Shown: positions 1 to 8,114, counted from the first letter of the stretch. The stretch is DNA of 34,731 bases from Nocardioides sp. Soil774 (GCF_001428125.1 NZ_LMSM01000007.1:1-34731), one strand, 5' to 3'. Numbers and translations: made by a program. The notes: generated by a model from the letters alone, not told the origin.

Positions 1-101
1 GCAAGACCCTCGGCTGGAGGACACCAGCACAAGCACTCGACGAACTACTGTCAAACCCACCAAAACCAACCGGTGTTGCATCCACCGCTTGAATCCGCCC
101 G
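1..101 (+). mobile_element. Right end of an IS30-family insertion sequence (cut by window edge)
   Basis: The first bases carry the last codons of an IS30-type transposase. The stop is followed by TTGAATCCGCC-like sequence, which resembles the terminal inverted repeat that usually follows the stop in actinobacterial IS30 elements. The exact outer boundary (about 98-101) is a guess, because the left end and the target duplication lie outside the window. Confidence 0.6.
3..92 (+). CDS. IS30-family transposase, C-terminal fragment
   Basis: Only the last 29 codons are in view, in frame from base 3 to a TGA at 90-92. They read KTLGWRTPAQALDELL and end in GVASTA. The 'KTLGW+TPAEAL' motif and a terminal 'GVATTA' are characteristic of the extreme C-terminus of IS30-family DDE transposases, just past the catalytic domain. 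Whether the full gene is intact cannot be told from here, since the DDE residues lie upstream of the window. The fragment is too short to appear in a normal ORF call. The family assignment rests on motif memory rather than a search. Confidence 0.75.
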   Translation, partial: KTLGWRTPAQALDELLSNPPKPTGVASTA

Positions 102-104
102 CTC

Positions 105-206
105 GGAATGTGGGCTCACCACCGCCCGTGGTGCGACCGGCCGACCGGAGGTGGCCCAGCCACATTCCTGTGATCGGAAGTGTGGGTGGACCACCGCCCG
201 TACAAC
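105..206. repeat. Cluster of short inverted and direct repeats beside the IS end
   Basis: GGAATGTGG at 105-113 and CCACATTCC at 160-168 form a perfect 9-bp inverted repeat. A further near-copy (GGAAGTGTGGG, then ACCACCGCCCGT) starts at about 176 and repeats the arrangement seen from 105 (GGAATGTGGG, then ACCACCGCCCGT) in direct orientation. No convincing gene lies in 93-314. The role is unknown; it could be debris of IS insertion or a small non-autonomous element. Confidence 0.5.
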
Positions 207-236
207 GAGCGAGGGCGACTTGTCGTACGCCGTGGA

Positions 237-268
237 CGCTCGACGCACGGCATGGCGTGCGTTGAGCG
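237..268 (-). terminator. Hairpin downstream of aroG
   Basis: CGCTCGACGCAC (237-248) pairs with GTGCGTTGAGCG (257-268), giving a 12-bp stem with one G-T wobble and an 8-nt loop. It lies about 47 bases beyond the aroG stop on the minus strand. There is no T tract, which is common for actinobacterial terminators. The terminator function is inferred. Confidence 0.45.
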
Positions 269-274
269 GACGAT

Positions 275-292
275 GGTCCGCTCGAGCGGACC
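275..292. terminator. Perfect 18-bp palindrome just after aroG
   Basis: GGTCCGCTCGAGCGGACC is a perfect palindrome centred on an XhoI-like core, 22 bases past the aroG stop. The element GAGCGGA/TCCGCTC also occurs at 264-270, so alternative stems are possible. It could be part of a terminator with the adjacent 237-268 hairpin, or a binding site for a dimeric regulator. Confidence 0.4.
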
Positions 293-314
293 GACGGACA
301 CGCACCGCCCAGAC

Positions 315-1652
315 TCAGGCCTTGCGCAGCATCTCCGCGACGAGGAACGCCAGCTCGAGGGACTGCACGCGGTTGAGGCGCGGGTCGCAGACCGACTCGT
401 AGCGGTGGGCCAGGCCCACCTCGTCGATCTCCTCGCCGCCGCCGACGCACTCGGTGACGTCGTCGCCGGTGAGCTCGACGTGCACGCCGCCGGGCCAGGT
501 ACCGAGGCTGCGGTGCACGTCGAAGAAGCCCTGCACCTCGTCGATCACGTCGTCGAAGCGGCGCGTCTTGTAGCCCGAGGACGCCTCGAAGGTGTTGCCA
601 TGCATCGGGTCGCAGACCCAGGCGACGTTGAGGCCCTCCGCAGTGACCTTCTCCACCAGCGCGGGCAGGCCGTCGCGGATCTTGCCGGCGCCGAAGCGGG
701 TGATGAAGGTGAGGCGACCGGGGGTGTTGTCCGGGTTGAGGCGCGCGGAGTAGGCCAGCGCGTCGTCGGGGGTCGTCGTGGGGCCGAGCTTGATGCCGAT
801 CGGGTTCTTGATCTTCGACAGCAGCTCGATGTGCGGGCCGTCGAGCTGGCGGGTGCGCTCGCCGATCCACACGAAGTGCGCGGAGACGTTGTAGGGCTGG
901 TCGGTGCGCGAGTCGATGCGGGTCAGGGCCTGTTCGTACTCCAGCAGCAGGGCCTCGTGGCTGGAGTGGAAGTCGACGCGGTGGAACTCGTCGGGGTCGG
1001 CGCCGATCGCCTTCATGAAGGTGAGCGCGCGCTCGATCTCGTCGGCCACCGCCTCGTAGCGCTGGCCGAACGGCGAGGACTGCACGAAGTCGGTGTTCCA
1101 GGTGTGCACCTGGCGCAGGTCGGCGTAGCCGCCGGTGACGAAGGCGCGCACCAGGTTGAGCGTGGCGGCCGAGGAGTTGTAGACGTCGACGAGGCGCTGC
1201 GGGTCGGGCACGCGCGCCTCGGGGGTGAAGTCGTAGCCGTTGACCGCGTCGCCACGGTAGGCCGGCAGGGTCACTCCGTCGCGGGTCTCGAGGTCGCTGC
1301 TGCGCGGCTTGGCGTACTGCCCGGCGAGCCGGCCGAGCTTCACCACCGGCACGGAGGCGGCGTAGGTCAGCACGACGGCCATCTGCAGCAGCACGCGCAG
1401 CTTGTTGCGCACGTTGTCGGCCGTGACGCCGGCGAAGGTCTCGGCGCAGTCGCCGCCCTGGAGCAGGAAGGCCTCGCCGCGGGTGACCGCGGCGATCTTC
1501 TCGGTGAGGTCGTCGCACTCCCCCGCGAAGACGAGCGGCGGCGCGGTCCGCAGGCGGGCCACGGCAGCGTCGACCGCCCCGGCATCGGGATAGGTCGGCT
1601 GCTGCTTGGGCCCGAGGGCGTGCAACTGCTCGAGGGTGGGGATGGCACTCAC
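315..1652 (-). CDS. aroG: Class II 3-deoxy-D-arabino-heptulosonate-7-phosphate (DAHP) synthase
   Basis: Condenses phosphoenolpyruvate with erythrose 4-phosphate to DAHP, the first step of the shikimate pathway to aromatic amino acids. At 445 aa it matches the plant-like class II enzymes of actinobacteria (the Mycobacterium enzyme is slightly longer). The metal ligands expected for this class are present: Cys69 in LLQGGDCAE, His351 in DPMHGNT, Glu393 in HVELTGDD and Asp423 in CDPRLN. The PEP-binding stretch around KIKNPIGIKLGP (280-291) is also intact. The start is GTG at 1652. A TACCCT hexamer sits exactly six bases upstream and there is no Shine-Dalgarno sequence, so the mRNA is probably leaderless. 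The gene stands alone, with hairpins beyond its stop. Confidence 0.97.
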   Translation of the reverse strand: MSAIPTLEQLHALGPKQQPTYPDAGAVDAAVARLRTAPPLVFAGECDDLTEKIAAVTRGEAFLLQGGDCAETFAGVTADNVRNKLRVLLQMAVVLTYAASVPVVKLGRLAGQYAKPRSSDLETRDGVTLPAYRGDAVNGYDFTPEARVPDPQRLVDVYNSSAATLNLVRAFVTGGYADLRQVHTWNTDFVQSSPFGQRYEAVADEIERALTFMKAIGADPDEFHRVDFHSSHEALLLEYEQALTRIDSRTDQPYNVSAHFVWIGERTRQLDGPHIELLSKIKNPIGIKLGPTTTPDDALAYSARLNPDNTPGRLTFITRFGAGKIRDGLPALVEKVTAEGLNVAWVCDPMHGNTFEASSGYKTRRFDDVIDEVQGFFDVHRSLGTWPGGVHVELTGDDVTECVGGGEEIDEVGLAHRYESVCDPRLNRVQSLELAFLVAEMLRKA

Positions 1653-1658
1653 CCGTCA

Positions 1659-1664
1659 AGGGTA
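1659..1664 (-). promoter_or_regulatory. -10 element of aroG (leaderless)
   Basis: TACCCT on the minus strand is followed by six bases and then the GTG start at 1652, which would place the transcript start on the start codon. No clear -35 hexamer was seen. Confidence 0.5.
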
Positions 1665-1671
1665 CGGCGCG

Positions 1672-1732
1672 CGGGCCGTGCGGCCCGAACCGTGACCGTC
1701 CGCTGGTCAGGCCGGGCGCGCGGGGGTCACGG
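1672..1732 (-). terminator. Hairpins at the end of the metallophosphoesterase gene
   Basis: CCGTGACC (690-697 of kilobase 2, i.e. 1690-1697) pairs with GGTCACGG (1725-1732), which overlaps the stop codon. Beyond it, CGGGCC (1672-1677) pairs with GGCCCG (1682-1687) around a 4-nt loop. In the direction of minus-strand transcription these follow the end of the phosphoesterase gene and precede aroG, so they probably terminate the upstream message. The distal hairpin lies within the aroG promoter region. Confidence 0.5.
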
Positions 1733-3088
1733 ACGCGGTCGGAGCACCCCGGCCGCGTCGTCGACGCGGAGGCCGCCCGAGCGCGTGCGGGTGGCGGCGA
1801 GGGTGCCGGTGACGACCGAGGCACCGGGATAGCTGATGTGGCCCGGCGCGCCCTGCCGCGACGTCGTCCAGAGCCGGTCGTCGAAGCCGATCTCGCCGCG
1901 GAACTGGTGGTTCTCCAGGACCAGGCGCCGCGAGGTGGCCTGCCCCACGACGTAGGACGACTCGCCCCGGTAGAACAGCGAGCCGTGCGAGACCTCGAGG
2001 ATCCCGTCGCGCTGGTGGACGGTCTGGTCGTGCACCTCACCGCTGAGGTAGACGTCGACCCCGCCCTCGACCATCGCCCTCCACAGCGGCGAGCGCAGGC
2101 CCTGCTCGTAGACGAGGTGGCTGGAGTTGCGCGTGCGGACGTCACCGGTCATCGGCACGTGGCCCTGCACCATCACCCACGGCACGTCGTCCTTGCGCGC
2201 CTGCCGCAGCACACCGCGCAGCCACCGGAGCTGGGCGGCGTCGACGGACATGTGCACGTCTCCCCCACGGCGCTCGAAGACGTCGATGGTGACGAGCAGC
2301 ACGTCGGCGTCGAGGCGGACGGCGTACGCCGTGTCGTGCGCAGGCCCGCGCGGCCGGTCGGTGAAGCGGGGGCGGCCGTCGGCGTCGGTCAGCACCTGCT
2401 CGGCGTAGATCTCCTTGAACTGCGGCACGTGGCGCCGCTTGAAGTCGATCCACCGGCTGCGCCGCGGCGACCGCCACGGGTCGTCACCGATCTCGTGGTC
2501 GCCGACGGCGGTGTACGTCGTCAGGCCGTGGTCGGCGAACCGAGCACGCCAGGCGGGGTAGTAGACCGCCGCGGCGCGTCGCCACGCACGCAGGCGCTGC
2601 GCCTCGGTGCGCACGGGTCCGAAGACCCCGGTGTGGGCGTCGTCGCGGCCCCACCTGCCCTCGACGAGGTCGCCCGCCACGAGCACGTCGTCGGTGCCGT
2701 GGGAGGCCATCTCGCCGATCACGTGGTCGAGCGCGGCGTCGTACTCGTCGTTGGTGGAGTTGGCGACCTCGCCGGTGCGGTCGTCGACGAACGTGCGGCG
2801 GCCACCGGCGGTGAGGTCGGCGACGTCCTGGTTGAGGAAGTCGGGGGTCGAGATGAAGCGGTAGGCACCCGCCAGCTCGGGGGCCGCGGGGACGACCGGG
2901 CGGTCGCGAGGCCCCCCGCGCGGGAGGACCGCCGCCGGCGTCGACGTCGCGGGCGCGGAGAGGCTGGGGGCGGGGAGGTCGCCGTCGGGGGTGGCGCTCG
3001 CCGACGGCGACGACGGGGTGACGGCCGTGCAGCCGATCGCCGAGGCGACGAGCACAGCCAGCAGCGGCCCGAGAGGTCGTCGTGTCAC
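1727..3088 (-). CDS. Secreted calcineurin-like metallophosphoesterase, probable lipoprotein
   Basis: A predicted phosphohydrolase of the binuclear-metal calcineurin-like superfamily; the substrate is unknown. The motifs in order are an ISTPDFLNQD segment where DxH normally stands (the His is not obvious), GDLVEGRW for GDxxx, VGDHEIGDD for GNHE (Asn replaced by Asp), VQGHVP, and SGEVHDQT for GHxH. I chose the GTG at 3088 over a longer reading frame from 3139. It begins VTRRPLGPLL, followed by a hydrophobic stretch and a Cys at residue 20 (SAIGC), which looks like a lipoprotein signal with a slightly atypical lipobox. A TACGGT hexamer lies seven bases before this GTG. A Ser/Pro/Ala-rich linker follows the Cys, as in anchored extracellular enzymes. 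Length is 453 aa from this start. Confidence 0.85.
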   Translation of the reverse strand: MTRRPLGPLLAVLVASAIGCTAVTPSSPSASATPDGDLPAPSLSAPATSTPAAVLPRGGPRDRPVVPAAPELAGAYRFISTPDFLNQDVADLTAGGRRTFVDDRTGEVANSTNDEYDAALDHVIGEMASHGTDDVLVAGDLVEGRWGRDDAHTGVFGPVRTEAQRLRAWRRAAAVYYPAWRARFADHGLTTYTAVGDHEIGDDPWRSPRRSRWIDFKRRHVPQFKEIYAEQVLTDADGRPRFTDRPRGPAHDTAYAVRLDADVLLVTIDVFERRGGDVHMSVDAAQLRWLRGVLRQARKDDVPWVMVQGHVPMTGDVRTRNSSHLVYEQGLRSPLWRAMVEGGVDVYLSGEVHDQTVHQRDGILEVSHGSLFYRGESSYVVGQATSRRLVLENHQFRGEIGFDDRLWTTSRQGAPGHISYPGASVVTGTLAATRTRSGGLRVDDAAGVLRPRP

Positions 3089-3095
3089 GTCGACC

Positions 3096-3101
3096 ACCGT
3101 A
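3096..3101 (-). promoter_or_regulatory. -10 element of the phosphoesterase gene (leaderless)
   Basis: TACGGT on the minus strand lies seven bases upstream of the GTG at 3088. It supports that internal start, because the longer reading frame would begin upstream of its own promoter. Confidence 0.4.
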
Positions 3102-3158
3102 GACGCCGACCCCGACACCCGCCTCTTCGACACGGGCACGACCGGGCGCGACGAGCCG

Positions 3159-4604
3159 CTACTCGAGGTGGTCGATGTCGCGGAAGCCGGTCTTCTGGGC
3201 CCGTACGCCGCGGTTGGTCAGCCACGTGATCGCCCACAGCACGATGCCGACGGCGAGCAGCCCTCCCGCGATCTTGTACTGGATCATGTCGGCCTCCAGC
3301 CGCGCCCACGGCCCGAGGAGGTAGGCGCAGCACACTGCCCCGACGACCGGCAGGAACGACGGCGCGCGGAAGGCGCCCTCGGGGGTGGGGTCGCGTCGCA
3401 GGATCAGGCAGGCGACGTTGACGATCGTGAAGACCGCGAGCAGCAGCAGCGCGGTGGTGCCGGAGAGGGCCGCGACCACCGAGTTCTCGGCGTCGACGGT
3501 GACGACGGTGATCAGCGCCAGCGCCAGCAGCGTGGTGAAGACGATGGCGGTCCACGGCGAGCGACGACCGGGGAGCACCTTGCCCAGCGAGCGCGGCAGC
3601 ACGTCCTGCTGGGCCATGCCGTAGATCAGCCGACTGGCCATCAGCATGTTGATCAGCGCGGTGTTGGCGACCGCGAAGACGGTCAGGAACGGGAAGATCG
3701 TGTCGATGGGCAGGCCGGGCGCCCCGACCTTGACCACGTCGAGCAGGATCCCGGCCTCGGCGTTGGTGGGCTTCGCGATCTGGCCGGCCGGGATCACCGC
3801 GACGACCGAGATCGCCACGAGCATGTAGATCACGACCGCGATGCCCAGGCCGGTGAGCATCGTGCGGGGGAAGATCCGCATCGGGTCCTGGGTCTCCTCG
3901 ACCATGTTGACCGAGTCCTCGAAGCCGACCATCGAGAAGAACGCGATCGCGGTGGCGATGGTGACGGCCATGAACAGGCCCTTGTCGTCGGGGTTCTCGA
4001 AGACCGTGACCCGGCTCAGGTCGCCCTCCCCGCGCGCGATCACCCAGACGCCGATGGCGATCACGATCGCCAGCGCCGTCATCTCCACGATGGTGAGCAG
4101 CACGTTGAACTTCACGCTCTCCCCGACGCCGCGCAGGTTGATCGCGGCGAGCACCAGCATGAAGGCCAGGGCGGTCGCGAGCGTCGCGCCCGAGCTGGGC
4201 TCGTCGTTGCCGAAGCCGATCAGGAGGTTCGCGGCGAGCAGGTTCGACGACGTCGAGGCGCTCGTGATGCCCGAGCACACGACCGTGAAGGCCACGATGA
4301 AGGTGATGAAGTGGATGCCGAACGCCTTGTGCGTGTAGAGCGCCGCGCCGGCCGCCTGGGGATACTTCGTGACGAGCTCGAGGTAGGAGAAGGCGGTCAC
4401 CGTGGCGACGGCGAACGCCACCAGGAACGGCAGCCAGGCGATGCCGCCCACCTGGCCGGCCAGCTTGCCGGTGACGGCGTACACCCCCGCGCCGAGGATG
4501 TCGCCGACGATGAAGAGCAGCAGCAGCTTGGGGCCGAGCACCCGCTTGAGGTCGGTGTCCTCCGGCCCGTTGACGTCGGTCTGCCTGGCATCTGTCGCAC
4601 TCAT
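3159..4604 (-). CDS. APC-family amino acid/polyamine permease
   Basis: Integral membrane transporter of the amino acid-polyamine-organocation superfamily, 481 aa, with about twelve hydrophobic segments. The N-terminal signature LLLLFIVGDILGAGVYAVTG (TM1, about residues 28-47) has the unwound Gly-rich motif that binds the substrate backbone in this family. A conserved FFSMVGFEDSVNMVEET segment follows around residue 225. The substrate cannot be told from the sequence. The ATG at 4604 is preceded by GGGGAG at good distance. A short acidic C-terminus (RDIDHLE) ends the protein. It lies upstream of the phosphoesterase on the same strand, but the 70-base gap and the separate promoter of that gene suggest no tight coupling. 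Confidence 0.93.
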   Translation of the reverse strand: MSATDARQTDVNGPEDTDLKRVLGPKLLLLFIVGDILGAGVYAVTGKLAGQVGGIAWLPFLVAFAVATVTAFSYLELVTKYPQAAGAALYTHKAFGIHFITFIVAFTVVCSGITSASTSSNLLAANLLIGFGNDEPSSGATLATALAFMLVLAAINLRGVGESVKFNVLLTIVEMTALAIVIAIGVWVIARGEGDLSRVTVFENPDDKGLFMAVTIATAIAFFSMVGFEDSVNMVEETQDPMRIFPRTMLTGLGIAVVIYMLVAISVVAVIPAGQIAKPTNAEAGILLDVVKVGAPGLPIDTIFPFLTVFAVANTALINMLMASRLIYGMAQQDVLPRSLGKVLPGRRSPWTAIVFTTLLALALITVVTVDAENSVVAALSGTTALLLLAVFTIVNVACLILRRDPTPEGAFRAPSFLPVVGAVCCAYLLGPWARLEADMIQYKIAGGLLAVGIVLWAITWLTNRGVRAQKTGFRDIDHLE

Positions 4605-4784
4605 CGAGACTCCCCTGGTCGTGACCGCTCACCGCGCGGCGTCTGCTCACAATGGACCGGGCGTGGGAGCGAGGCAACCACCGCCGCACCTGTCAACGTC
4701 GTGCCGACGCGGAGGTCACGGGAGGTCACGGGACGGCGTACGCCGTCGGCGGTGGACTCCCTTCCCGCCTTGTATCGATCCAAC

Positions 4785-4790
4785 TACCCT
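4785..4790 (+). promoter_or_regulatory. -10 element of pfp (leaderless)
   Basis: TACCCT is followed by exactly six bases and the ATG at 4797. No Shine-Dalgarno sequence is present between them. Confidence 0.5.
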
Positions 4791-4796
4791 GCTGCC

Positions 4797-5993
4797 ATGC
4801 CGAAGCGTGTTGCCCTCCTGACAGCCGGTGGCTACGCCCCGTGCCTGTCCTCCGCCGTGGGTGCCCTCATCGAGACCTACGACGCCACCGACCCCGGGAT
4901 CGAGCTCATCGCCTACCGGCACGGCTACCACGGCCTGCTGACCGGCAACAGCGTCGTGATCGGCCCCGAGGAGCGCGCCGGCGCGGCCCTGCTGCACCGC
5001 TTCGGCGGCAGCCCGATCGGCAACAGCCGGGTCAAGCTCACCAACGACGCCGACTGCCGCAAGCGCGGGCTCATCGGCGAGGACGAGAGCGCCCTGGAGG
5101 TGGCCGCGGCGCGGCTGCAGGCCGACGGCGTCGACGTGCTCCACACCATCGGCGGCGACGACACCAACACCGCGGCGGCCGACCTCGCGGCCCACCTGCG
5201 CGCGCAGGGCTCGGAGCTGACCGTCGTGGGGCTGCCCAAGACGATCGACAACGACATCGTGCCCATCCGGCAGAGCCTCGGTGCGCAGACGGCCGCCCAG
5301 CAGGCGTCGCGCTTCGCCCAGAACGTGCTGGCCGAGCACGGCTCGAACCCCCGCATGCTGATCGTGCACGAGGTGATGGGACGCGCCAGCGGCTGGCTCA
5401 CCGCCGCCGCGGCCCGCGACTACATGGCCTGGCACGCCGAGCAGGAGTGGCTCCCCGGCATCGGCCTCGACGGCCGCAAGTGGGCCATCCACGCCGTCTA
5501 CGTCCCCGAGCGCGGCATCGACCTCGCGGCCGAGGCGGCCCGGCTGCGCGCGGTGATGGACGAGATCGGCTGCGTCAACATCTTCCTCGCCGAGGGTGCG
5601 GGCATCGACGACATCGTCGCCGACCTGGAGGCGGCCGGCGAGACCGTGGGCCGCGACCCCTTCGGCCACGTCAAGATCGACACGATCAACCCGGGCCGCT
5701 ACTTCGCCGAGCGCTTCTCGGCCGCGATCGGCGCGGAGAAGCACATGGTGCAGAAGTCCGGCTACTTCTCCCGCTCCGCGCCCGCCAACGACACCGACCT
5801 CGCGCTCATCCGCGAGATGGCCGAGCTGGCCGTCACGTGCGCGCTGCGCGGCGAGCCCGGCGTCGTCGGCCACGACGAGGAGCGCGGTGACGAGCTCCGC
5901 GCGATCGAGTTCGAGCGGATCGCCGGGCACAAACCGTTCGACGCCTCGCAGCAGTGGTTCACCGAGCTGCTGGAGGGCACGGGCCAGGCCTGA
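4797..5993 (+). CDS. pfp: Pyrophosphate--fructose 6-phosphate 1-phosphotransferase (PPi-PFK)
   Basis: Phosphorylates fructose 6-phosphate, probably with pyrophosphate and reversibly, so it can serve both glycolysis and gluconeogenesis. At 398 aa it matches the PPi-dependent enzyme of Propionibacterium freudenreichii along its length as I remember it. Key features are LLTAGGYAPCLSSAVG at the N-terminus, TIGGDDTN (118-124) where the second Asp instead of Gly favours PPi over ATP, GLPKTIDNDIVPIRQS (145-160) with the Lys typical of PPi users and the catalytic Asp, and MGRASGW (194-200). The start is the ATG at 4797, with a -10 hexamer six bases upstream. A reading frame open far upstream of this start is a high-GC artefact. 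The gene ends three bases from the convergent MFS gene. Confidence 0.95.
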   Translation: MPKRVALLTAGGYAPCLSSAVGALIETYDATDPGIELIAYRHGYHGLLTGNSVVIGPEERAGAALLHRFGGSPIGNSRVKLTNDADCRKRGLIGEDESALEVAAARLQADGVDVLHTIGGDDTNTAAADLAAHLRAQGSELTVVGLPKTIDNDIVPIRQSLGAQTAAQQASRFAQNVLAEHGSNPRMLIVHEVMGRASGWLTAAAARDYMAWHAEQEWLPGIGLDGRKWAIHAVYVPERGIDLAAEAARLRAVMDEIGCVNIFLAEGAGIDDIVADLEAAGETVGRDPFGHVKIDTINPGRYFAERFSAAIGAEKHMVQKSGYFSRSAPANDTDLALIREMAELAVTCALRGEPGVVGHDEERGDELRAIEFERIAGHKPFDASQQWFTELLEGTGQA

Positions 5994-5996
5994 TCC

Positions 5997-7235
5997 TCAG
6001 GCCGCGTCCTCGCCCACGCGCTGGGTGACGCGTCGACCGGCGGCCGGCAGCACCCGGGGCAGGGTCTGGAGGTACGCCGCGCTGGCGAGCGCGACGAGCG
6101 CGAGCACCCACCACGTCGTGGTCTGCCCGTGCGCGAGCAACCACGTGAACGCCACCGGCGCGACGGCGCCGCCCAGGCCCCAGCCGAGCTGGAACAACCC
6201 GAGGTAGCGGCCGCGGAGGTGGTCGGGCGCGGCCTCGGCCGCCGTGGCGCTGAACACCGGCCCGCCGGTGAGCTCGCCGAACGTGTAGACCGCCGTGGCG
6301 ACCAGCACCACGGCCACCGCCAGCCACACGGGCAGCCACCCCGCGACGACGAACATCGCATAGCTCGCCACGAAGACCAGCTGCGCCAGGCCCATCATGC
6401 GGGCACGCACGTGCCCGGTCATCCGGCGTACGACGAGTCCCTGGCCGAGGCCGACGAGGGCGGTGTTGATCGTGAAGAGGGCACCGACCACCCAGCCGGG
6501 CAGGTCGATCGTCTCGGCGACGTAGACCGGCAGCGCGAAGTTGAGCACCATCATCCCGGCCACGAAGCCGAGCTGGCCGAGCACCAGCCGCAGGTAGGCC
6601 CGGTCGCGGAGCACGACCCCCCACCCCTCCACCGGCGCGTCGTCCGAGCGCGCCACGCGGTGGTCGGGGACGTCGAGGAGCAGGAAGTAGGCGAGCACGA
6701 AGGTGACCGCGTTGAGCACCACGACGGTCTGGTAGGCCAGGTCCGTGCCGACCTGCAGGGCGACACCGGCCAGCACGCCGCCGACCGAGTAGCCGAGGTT
6801 GCGCACCGCCTGGAGGAAGCCGAACCACAGCTCGCGCTCCCCCGGCGCCGAGATCGCCGTGACGACGTTGCCGAAGGAGCCCCAGAACGACTGGCGACCC
6901 ACGTTGAGCAGCGTCGTCCACAGCGCGACCGCCAGCAACGAGTCGGCCCACAGGTAGGCGAGCATCCCGACGGCCTGGATGAGGTTGCCCGCGAGCATCA
7001 TCCGACGCGGGCCGAAGCGGTCGACCAGGCTGCCGATGACGAACGCGCCCGGCATGGTGAGCAGCGCGGAGAGCGACAGCGCCGAGCCGATCTGCACCAG
7101 CGACAGGTCGGTCATGGCGAGGAAGTAGAGCAGCGTGAGGGGCATGAACAGCCCGCTGCCGACGGTGTCCGCGACGATGGCCGTGACGAACCTGCGGTGC
7201 TCCCCCACGCTGGGGAATCCGAGACGAGTCAGCAC
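5997..7235 (-). CDS. Major facilitator superfamily transporter
   Basis: Twelve-helix MFS protein of about 412 aa, probably a drug or metabolite efflux protein. The family's loop 2-3 motif is visible as GSLVDRFGPRRMM (about residues 69-80). The two six-helix halves are separated by a hydrophilic loop around residues 190-205 (DHRVARSDDAP). I favour the GTG at 7235 because GAGGA lies eight to ten bases before it. An in-frame ATG at 7253 has only a G run directly next to it. The gene diverges from the DUF1028 gene, with about 39 bases between starts, so the two promoters overlap. No regulator is adjacent and the substrate is unknown. Confidence 0.9.
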   Translation of the reverse strand: MLTRLGFPSVGEHRRFVTAIVADTVGSGLFMPLTLLYFLAMTDLSLVQIGSALSLSALLTMPGAFVIGSLVDRFGPRRMMLAGNLIQAVGMLAYLWADSLLAVALWTTLLNVGRQSFWGSFGNVVTAISAPGERELWFGFLQAVRNLGYSVGGVLAGVALQVGTDLAYQTVVVLNAVTFVLAYFLLLDVPDHRVARSDDAPVEGWGVVLRDRAYLRLVLGQLGFVAGMMVLNFALPVYVAETIDLPGWVVGALFTINTALVGLGQGLVVRRMTGHVRARMMGLAQLVFVASYAMFVVAGWLPVWLAVAVVLVATAVYTFGELTGGPVFSATAAEAAPDHLRGRYLGLFQLGWGLGGAVAPVAFTWLLAHGQTTTWWVLALVALASAAYLQTLPRVLPAAGRRVTQRVGEDAA

Positions 7236-7261
7236 GGGCCCATCCTCGCGCATCCCCCGGC

Positions 7262-7267
7262 TATGTT
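7262..7267 (+). promoter_or_regulatory. -10 element of the DUF1028 gene (leaderless)
   Basis: TATGTT lies seven bases before the ATG at 7275. An in-frame ATG at 7263 lies inside this hexamer, so it is unlikely to be the start. Confidence 0.45.
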
Positions 7268-7274
7268 GCGTGCC

Positions 7275-8114
7275 ATGACCTTCTCCATCGTGGCGCGCTC
7301 CGACGACGGCGACTCGTGGGGCGTGGCAGTGGCCTCCAAGTTCCTCGCGGTGGGCTCCGCGGTCCCTGCGGCGGCCGCCGGCGTGGGCGCGATCGCCTCG
7401 CAGGCCGACGCCAACCTCGCCTACAAGTACCTCGGCCTCGCCCACCTCGACGAGGGCGCGACCGCCCAGGTCGCGCTCGACCGGCTGGTCGAGGAGGACG
7501 ACGGGCGCGAGCACCGCCAGGCCGGCATCGTCGACTCCGACGGCAACGCGGCCACCTGGACCGGCGCGGAGTGCTTCGCGTGGGCAGGTGGGGTCACCGG
7601 ACGCAGCGGCGAGCGCGGGGGCTACGCGATCCAGGGCAACATCCTCACCGGCCCCGAGGTGGTGGAGGCGATGGAGCGGGCCTGGCACGAGTCGGCGGAG
7701 GAGTCCCTCGAGCGCCGGCTGCTCGCCGCACTCACCGCCGGCGACCGGGCCGGCGGCGACAGCCGCGGTCGGCAGTCCGCCGCGCTCCTCGTGGTGCGCG
7801 ACGGGGCCGGCTACGGCGGGCACGACGACGTCGCCGTCGACCTGCGGGTCGACGACCACGCCGACCCCCTCGCCGAGCTGGCGCGGCTGGTCGACCTCAA
7901 CGAGCTCTACCTCACCGCCTCGACCCCCGAGGAGCAGGTGCCGGTCGACGACGCGCTCCTGATGGAGCTCGAGGCGCTGGCGAAGGCCGACGGCAAGGAC
8001 AGCTTCCACATGTGGGTGGGCTCGGAGAACTACGAGATGCGCGTCGACTCCGGCGCGCGACCGGCCTGGATCGACCGCCGGATCCTGCAGATCATCCGCG
8101 GCCAGGGCGCCTGA
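7275..8114 (+). CDS. DUF1028 family protein
   Basis: Belongs to the DUF1028 family, which has an Ntn-hydrolase-like fold and no firmly established reaction. The start MTFSIVARSDDGDSWGVAVA and the following AVGSAVPAAAAGVGAIASQA are the family hallmarks (residues 1-45). The central GGYAIQGNILTG and the closing ALLVVRDGAGYGG segment are also typical. At 279 aa it is longer than the roughly 220-residue core. The last 70 residues, ending in DRRILQIIRGQ, form a C-terminal extension seen in some members. It is likely cytoplasmic, with no signal peptide. It is followed after eight bases by the glycerol-kinase-like gene in the same direction, which suggests a two-gene operon. Confidence 0.88.
   Translation: MTFSIVARSDDGDSWGVAVASKFLAVGSAVPAAAAGVGAIASQADANLAYKYLGLAHLDEGATAQVALDRLVEEDDGREHRQAGIVDSDGNAATWTGAECFAWAGGVTGRSGERGGYAIQGNILTGPEVVEAMERAWHESAEESLERRLLAALTAGDRAGGDSRGRQSAALLVVRDGAGYGGHDDVAVDLRVDDHADPLAELARLVDLNELYLTASTPEEQVPVDDALLMELEALAKADGKDSFHMWVGSENYEMRVDSGARPAWIDRRILQIIRGQGA

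Noticed and set aside
73..402. Small plus-strand frame across the repeat region
   Set aside because: It runs through the IS end, the repeats and the antisense of aroG, has no credible ribosome site and is not protein-like.
1672..1687. Hairpin considered as an aroG attenuator or riboswitch
   Set aside because: It lies upstream of the proposed leaderless transcript start of aroG, so it would not be in the aroG message. It fits better as part of the terminator of the preceding gene.
180..1832. A 550-codon plus-strand frame opposite aroG
   Set aside because: It is the antisense shadow of a well-supported enzyme gene, with Val/Glu/Ala/Arg-rich low-complexity translation.
2991..4796. A long open frame in front of pfp, continuous with it
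   Set aside because: It is antisense to the permease gene and is low-complexity Arg/Asp/His-rich. The homology to PPi-PFK begins exactly at the ATG at 4797, which has its own -10.
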